23,210 bases of DNA, taken from the IMG/VR virus record IMGVR_UViG_3300002460_000169, positions 1 to 23,210 of that record; one strand, written 5' to 3'. Position numbers and translations under genes: made by a program. The notes under the pieces were generated by a model. That model did not search any database and was not told the origin of the DNA. It saw only the letters and a list, made by a program, of their open reading frames with translations. The stretch comes from a virus. Positions 21,302 through 23,210 of the stretch are shown in pieces; position 1 is the first letter of the stretch, and each line of letters begins with the position of its first letter.

Positions 21302-22703
21302 AATCAAATAGCAGATGCGGTAATCGTTGTGATTCATCTCTAGCTTCCTTCAACTTACGCTCTAAATCAGATAAAGGCTTCAAGGAAGATCTCTCATGTA
21401 GACTCATAAGCATGTATCTATCAGCATCAGCAGCATGGTCTTCGCCATCTGTATCTACATCTTCAGGTCTATGCTCATCGTGGATTAAGGCAGGAATAGT
21501 TCTAATTGAATTGAAGCAGGTGCTAAAGTATGTGAGCTTAGGTTTCTTATGCTCATCCCACCTTAGATATTGATGCATTAGATTCCATCCATCAACTCGT
21601 CTATTGGAAGCAGGAAGGAATACTATGCCATAATGAGCAAAGGTCTCAGCTATCGTTTGGCCACCATACTTATCTACATATCCTATGTTGGCAAATATAG
21701 ATGGATCAGCTACTGAATACTCATAAGACTCTCCTTTAGACAAATCACCTATTTCAGCAGCTAGTTGATCTACATTCATTCCACGCTTGTAAAGTTCTCT
21801 ATACTTATACACCTTGCCATCGTAGTCTAAGGCATACCAAGAACAACAGGCTGGATTCTCTCTACCATGGTCGTATGCTCTAAACCTTTTCCAACTGCTG
21901 GGTATCTCAAATGGCTGTACGATATGCACATCCTTATCCCACTCACCGAAGTACTGGCCTTCAAAGACATCCCAATTACCATCTCTGTATGCCTTCCTGA
22001 GCTTCTCTGGCAAGGAACCTAGAGTGTTGTAATAGCTATCAGGGAGATGTTTATTGTCTTGCGGTAATGCCTTAATGAAGTGGAACTGTTCCCGTTCAGT
22101 TTCTTCTGATGGAAAGTTTCGTTCGATCCATAGTTGCTTGACCCAGTCATGACCGATACCTCCAGGATTAGAAGCAGCTATGAACTTAGTATGCTCAATT
22201 CCAGGCCAGCGTTTTCTAAGTCTTAGGAAGTCAAAGGTTTCTTTTGGATTCTTAGTTAGCTCATCTACCTCAATAAGAGCAAACTCTGAAGATAGATATT
22301 TTGAAGGATCATCTAGGTTTCTGAAAGCAATAACACCACCACCGAATGACTCTTTCAATCTGTATTCGTGGCTTCCACCATTGTAATCTCCCAACCAACT
22401 TGGGAACTCATAAGCTATACGAGATAGATGTCTATCGTGTAGAGCTGGATAGTCTTCACAGAATAGGCCACAACGAATGCCTTTTACACCTGTCTTATGC
22501 CAAGTTTCAATTAGGAACTTAATTGGATACTTCCGAAGGAAATAAGACTTACCTGGCCCAGCAGCTCCACCATAAAATACATAGTCATACTTCTCTACTG
22601 CTTCTTCGGCATCCTTTTGTTTTCTATATATGACTCCACCTTTTTCGTATTCAAAGTTAGACCATTGCCTCCACCAATCAGACCAGTTTAGCTGTTTCTT
22701 CAT
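21300..22703 (-). CDS. terL: terminase large subunit
   Basis: A 467-residue DNA-packaging motor and nuclease. Walker A is GGAAGPGKS at 45-53; Walker B is FALIEVDEL at 141-149 with Asp147 and Glu148; motif III is IAASNPGG near 175-182. The nuclease domain has Asp278 (RAYDHGRENP), Asp333 (VADPS) and the terminal DGEDHAADADRY near 419-430. The ATPase drives DNA through the portal and the RNase-H-like domain cuts the concatemer. I chose ATG 22701-22703 (after AAAAAAGAAG) over a TTG seven codons earlier; it overlaps the small terminase gene by 26 bases. It is the best anchored gene here. Confidence 0.95.
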   Translation of the reverse strand: MKKQLNWSDWWRQWSNFEYEKGGVIYRKQKDAEEAVEKYDYVFYGGAAGPGKSYFLRKYPIKFLIETWHKTGVKGIRCGLFCEDYPALHDRHLSRIAYEFPSWLGDYNGGSHEYRLKESFGGGVIAFRNLDDPSKYLSSEFALIEVDELTKNPKETFDFLRLRKRWPGIEHTKFIAASNPGGIGHDWVKQLWIERNFPSEETEREQFHFIKALPQDNKHLPDSYYNTLGSLPEKLRKAYRDGNWDVFEGQYFGEWDKDVHIVQPFEIPSSWKRFRAYDHGRENPACCSWYALDYDGKVYKYRELYKRGMNVDQLAAEIGDLSKGESYEYSVADPSIFANIGYVDKYGGQTIAETFAHYGIVFLPASNRRVDGWNLMHQYLRWDEHKKPKLTYFSTCFNSIRTIPALIHDEHRPEDVDTDGEDHAADADRYMLMSLHERSSLKPLSDLERKLKEARDESQRLPHLLFD

Positions 22704-22944
22704 CTTCTTTTTTCTTATCTTCAAACAGAAACTCTAATCCCTCATGCCTAACTGTCTCAGCTGGCTTGCCAATGAATTGGTCTAATAAGTATTCAGGACG
22801 AGCCTTCTTAATCTTATCTAGGAACATCTTAGACATCTCTGCATCAAAGATAGCTCTACGCTCTTCCATGGCAAGAGTCTTTTTTCCTTTGGCTCCATCT
22901 GGTCTTCCATTAGGATTACCTGATTTTCCTTTTACAAATGTCAT
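22678..22944 (-). CDS. small terminase-like / DUF5681-type protein
   Basis: An 88-residue protein. The N-terminus, FVKGKSGNPNGRPDGAKGKK, is the 'KGxSGNPxGRPxG' motif of DUF5681 proteins, which lie beside large terminase genes in many phages. A charged helical part follows (EERRAIFDAEMSKMFLDKIK), then an acidic tail. It may recognise DNA for packaging, as small terminase subunits do, although it is short for one. The 3' end overlaps the large terminase start. The start has AT-rich leader sequence and no SD. Confidence 0.65.
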   Translation of the reverse strand: MTFVKGKSGNPNGRPDGAKGKKTLAMEERRAIFDAEMSKMFLDKIKKARPEYLLDQFIGKPAETVRHEGLEFLFEDKKKEDEETAKLV

Positions 22945-23125
22945 ATCTTAATAAAAACAACAATTTACAACGCTTTATACGCTGATACAATACCAATGGG
23001 TTTACTATTGCAAATCTGTGTTTCAGCACATCGTACTCTCTATGCTTCTCTATATGTTTCCCCCATACAAACAAATAGTAGTTGTCCCATCGTCCAGTCC
23101 AGCCTAATTTATTTAATATGTTCAC
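22916..23125 (-). CDS. doubtful small frame upstream of the terminase genes
   Basis: A GTG at 23123-23125 overlaps the TGA of the upstream partial gene (GTGA) and opens 69 codons rich in aromatic and basic residues, ending IRYDICKRKIR-like sequence inside the start of the next gene (29-base overlap). No motif, signal peptide or SD. The stretch 22945-23121 might instead be a non-coding leader of the packaging operon. I list it because nothing else explains these bases. Confidence 0.2.
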   Translation of the reverse strand: MNILNKLGWTGRWDNYYLFVWGKHIEKHREYDVLKHRFAIVNPLVLYQRIKRCKLLFLLRYDICKRKIR

Positions 23126-23210
23126 TTTCTTACACAGTAATAATTCCAATAGCCATCACCGTAATCATTGGGTATCTGCTCATAAGTAAAGTATCTATCT
23201 AAGAAGATCG
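23122..23210 (-). CDS. 3' end of an upstream gene (partial)
   Basis: A frame enters from the right edge and ends at TGA 23122-23124. Its 28 visible residues are Tyr-rich (RYFTYEQIPNDYGDGYWNYY) and end CVRK. It has the strand and spacing expected of a gene before the packaging operon. Too short to name. A plus-strand frame across the same bases has weaker support. Confidence 0.4.
   Translation of the reverse strand, partial: IFLDRYFTYEQIPNDYGDGYWNYYCVRK

Noticed and set aside
22703-22724. TTG start for the large terminase seven codons upstream
   Set aside because: ATG at 22703 follows a purine-rich AAAAAAGAAG and gives a normal N-terminus.
22996-23202. Plus-strand frame with a hydrophobic C-terminus
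   Set aside because: No SD, the opposite strand to all convincing genes, and it lies over the partial minus-strand gene. Hydrophobicity mirrors the Tyr/Asn-rich codons of that gene.
1-23210. CRISPR array, insertion sequence, integrase or attachment site
   Set aside because: No regularly spaced direct repeats, transposase or recombinase motifs, or flanking duplications were seen.

Overview
This window looks like the structural half of an uncultured tailed bacteriophage (Caudoviricetes) with a short-tailed, P22-like plan. Every convincing gene is on the minus strand, so transcription runs from right (23.2 kb) to left (1 bp). No tape-measure, tail-tube, sheath or integrase gene is visible, and no RNA polymerase, rRNA, tRNA or CRISPR array. 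The host cannot be named. Almost none of the structural genes has a Shine-Dalgarno (SD) sequence: starts are AT-rich and tightly coupled to the preceding stop, which suggests a host with SD-independent initiation (Bacteroidota-like, for example). That is inference.

Layout in transcription order. 23.2-22.9 kb: the end of an upstream gene and a doubtful small frame. 22.9-19.1 kb: packaging (small terminase-like protein, large terminase, P22-size portal). 19.1-17.7 kb: five small head-region genes, including a 31-residue membrane peptide and a 38-residue basic protein that are easy to miss. 17.7-17.5 kb: a 176-base intergenic leader full of mutually exclusive stems with a terminator-like hairpin. 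17.5-15.2 kb: scaffold, head-decoration-like protein and major capsid protein. 15.1-11.2 kb: virion surface and fibre genes, including a 33-residue tandem repeat protein and a glycine-rich adhesin. 11.1-7.6 kb: connector-like protein, beta-propeller-like tail hub and a second copy of the decoration-protein family. 7.6-1.3 kb: four large genes placed and sized like an ejection-protein set; two carry peptidoglycan hydrolase domains, and the last is a polyvalent protein with a ParB-like domain. 1.3-1.05 kb: a holin-like coiled-coil/membrane protein.

The leftmost kilobase is different. It is about 50-60% G+C in the lines I counted, against 33-42% in counted lines to its right, and all four of its small genes have strong SD sequences. 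It may be a mosaic module of other ancestry, or an assembly join.

The most interesting items are the switch-like leader before the scaffold and capsid genes, a recurring AAGTT-loop-AACTT palindrome placed right after stop codons, the ParB/polyvalent/SleB fusion, and the sharp change of translation signals near 1.0 kb. No gene-free stretch exceeds 300 bases; the longest are 17522-17697 and 22945-23121.
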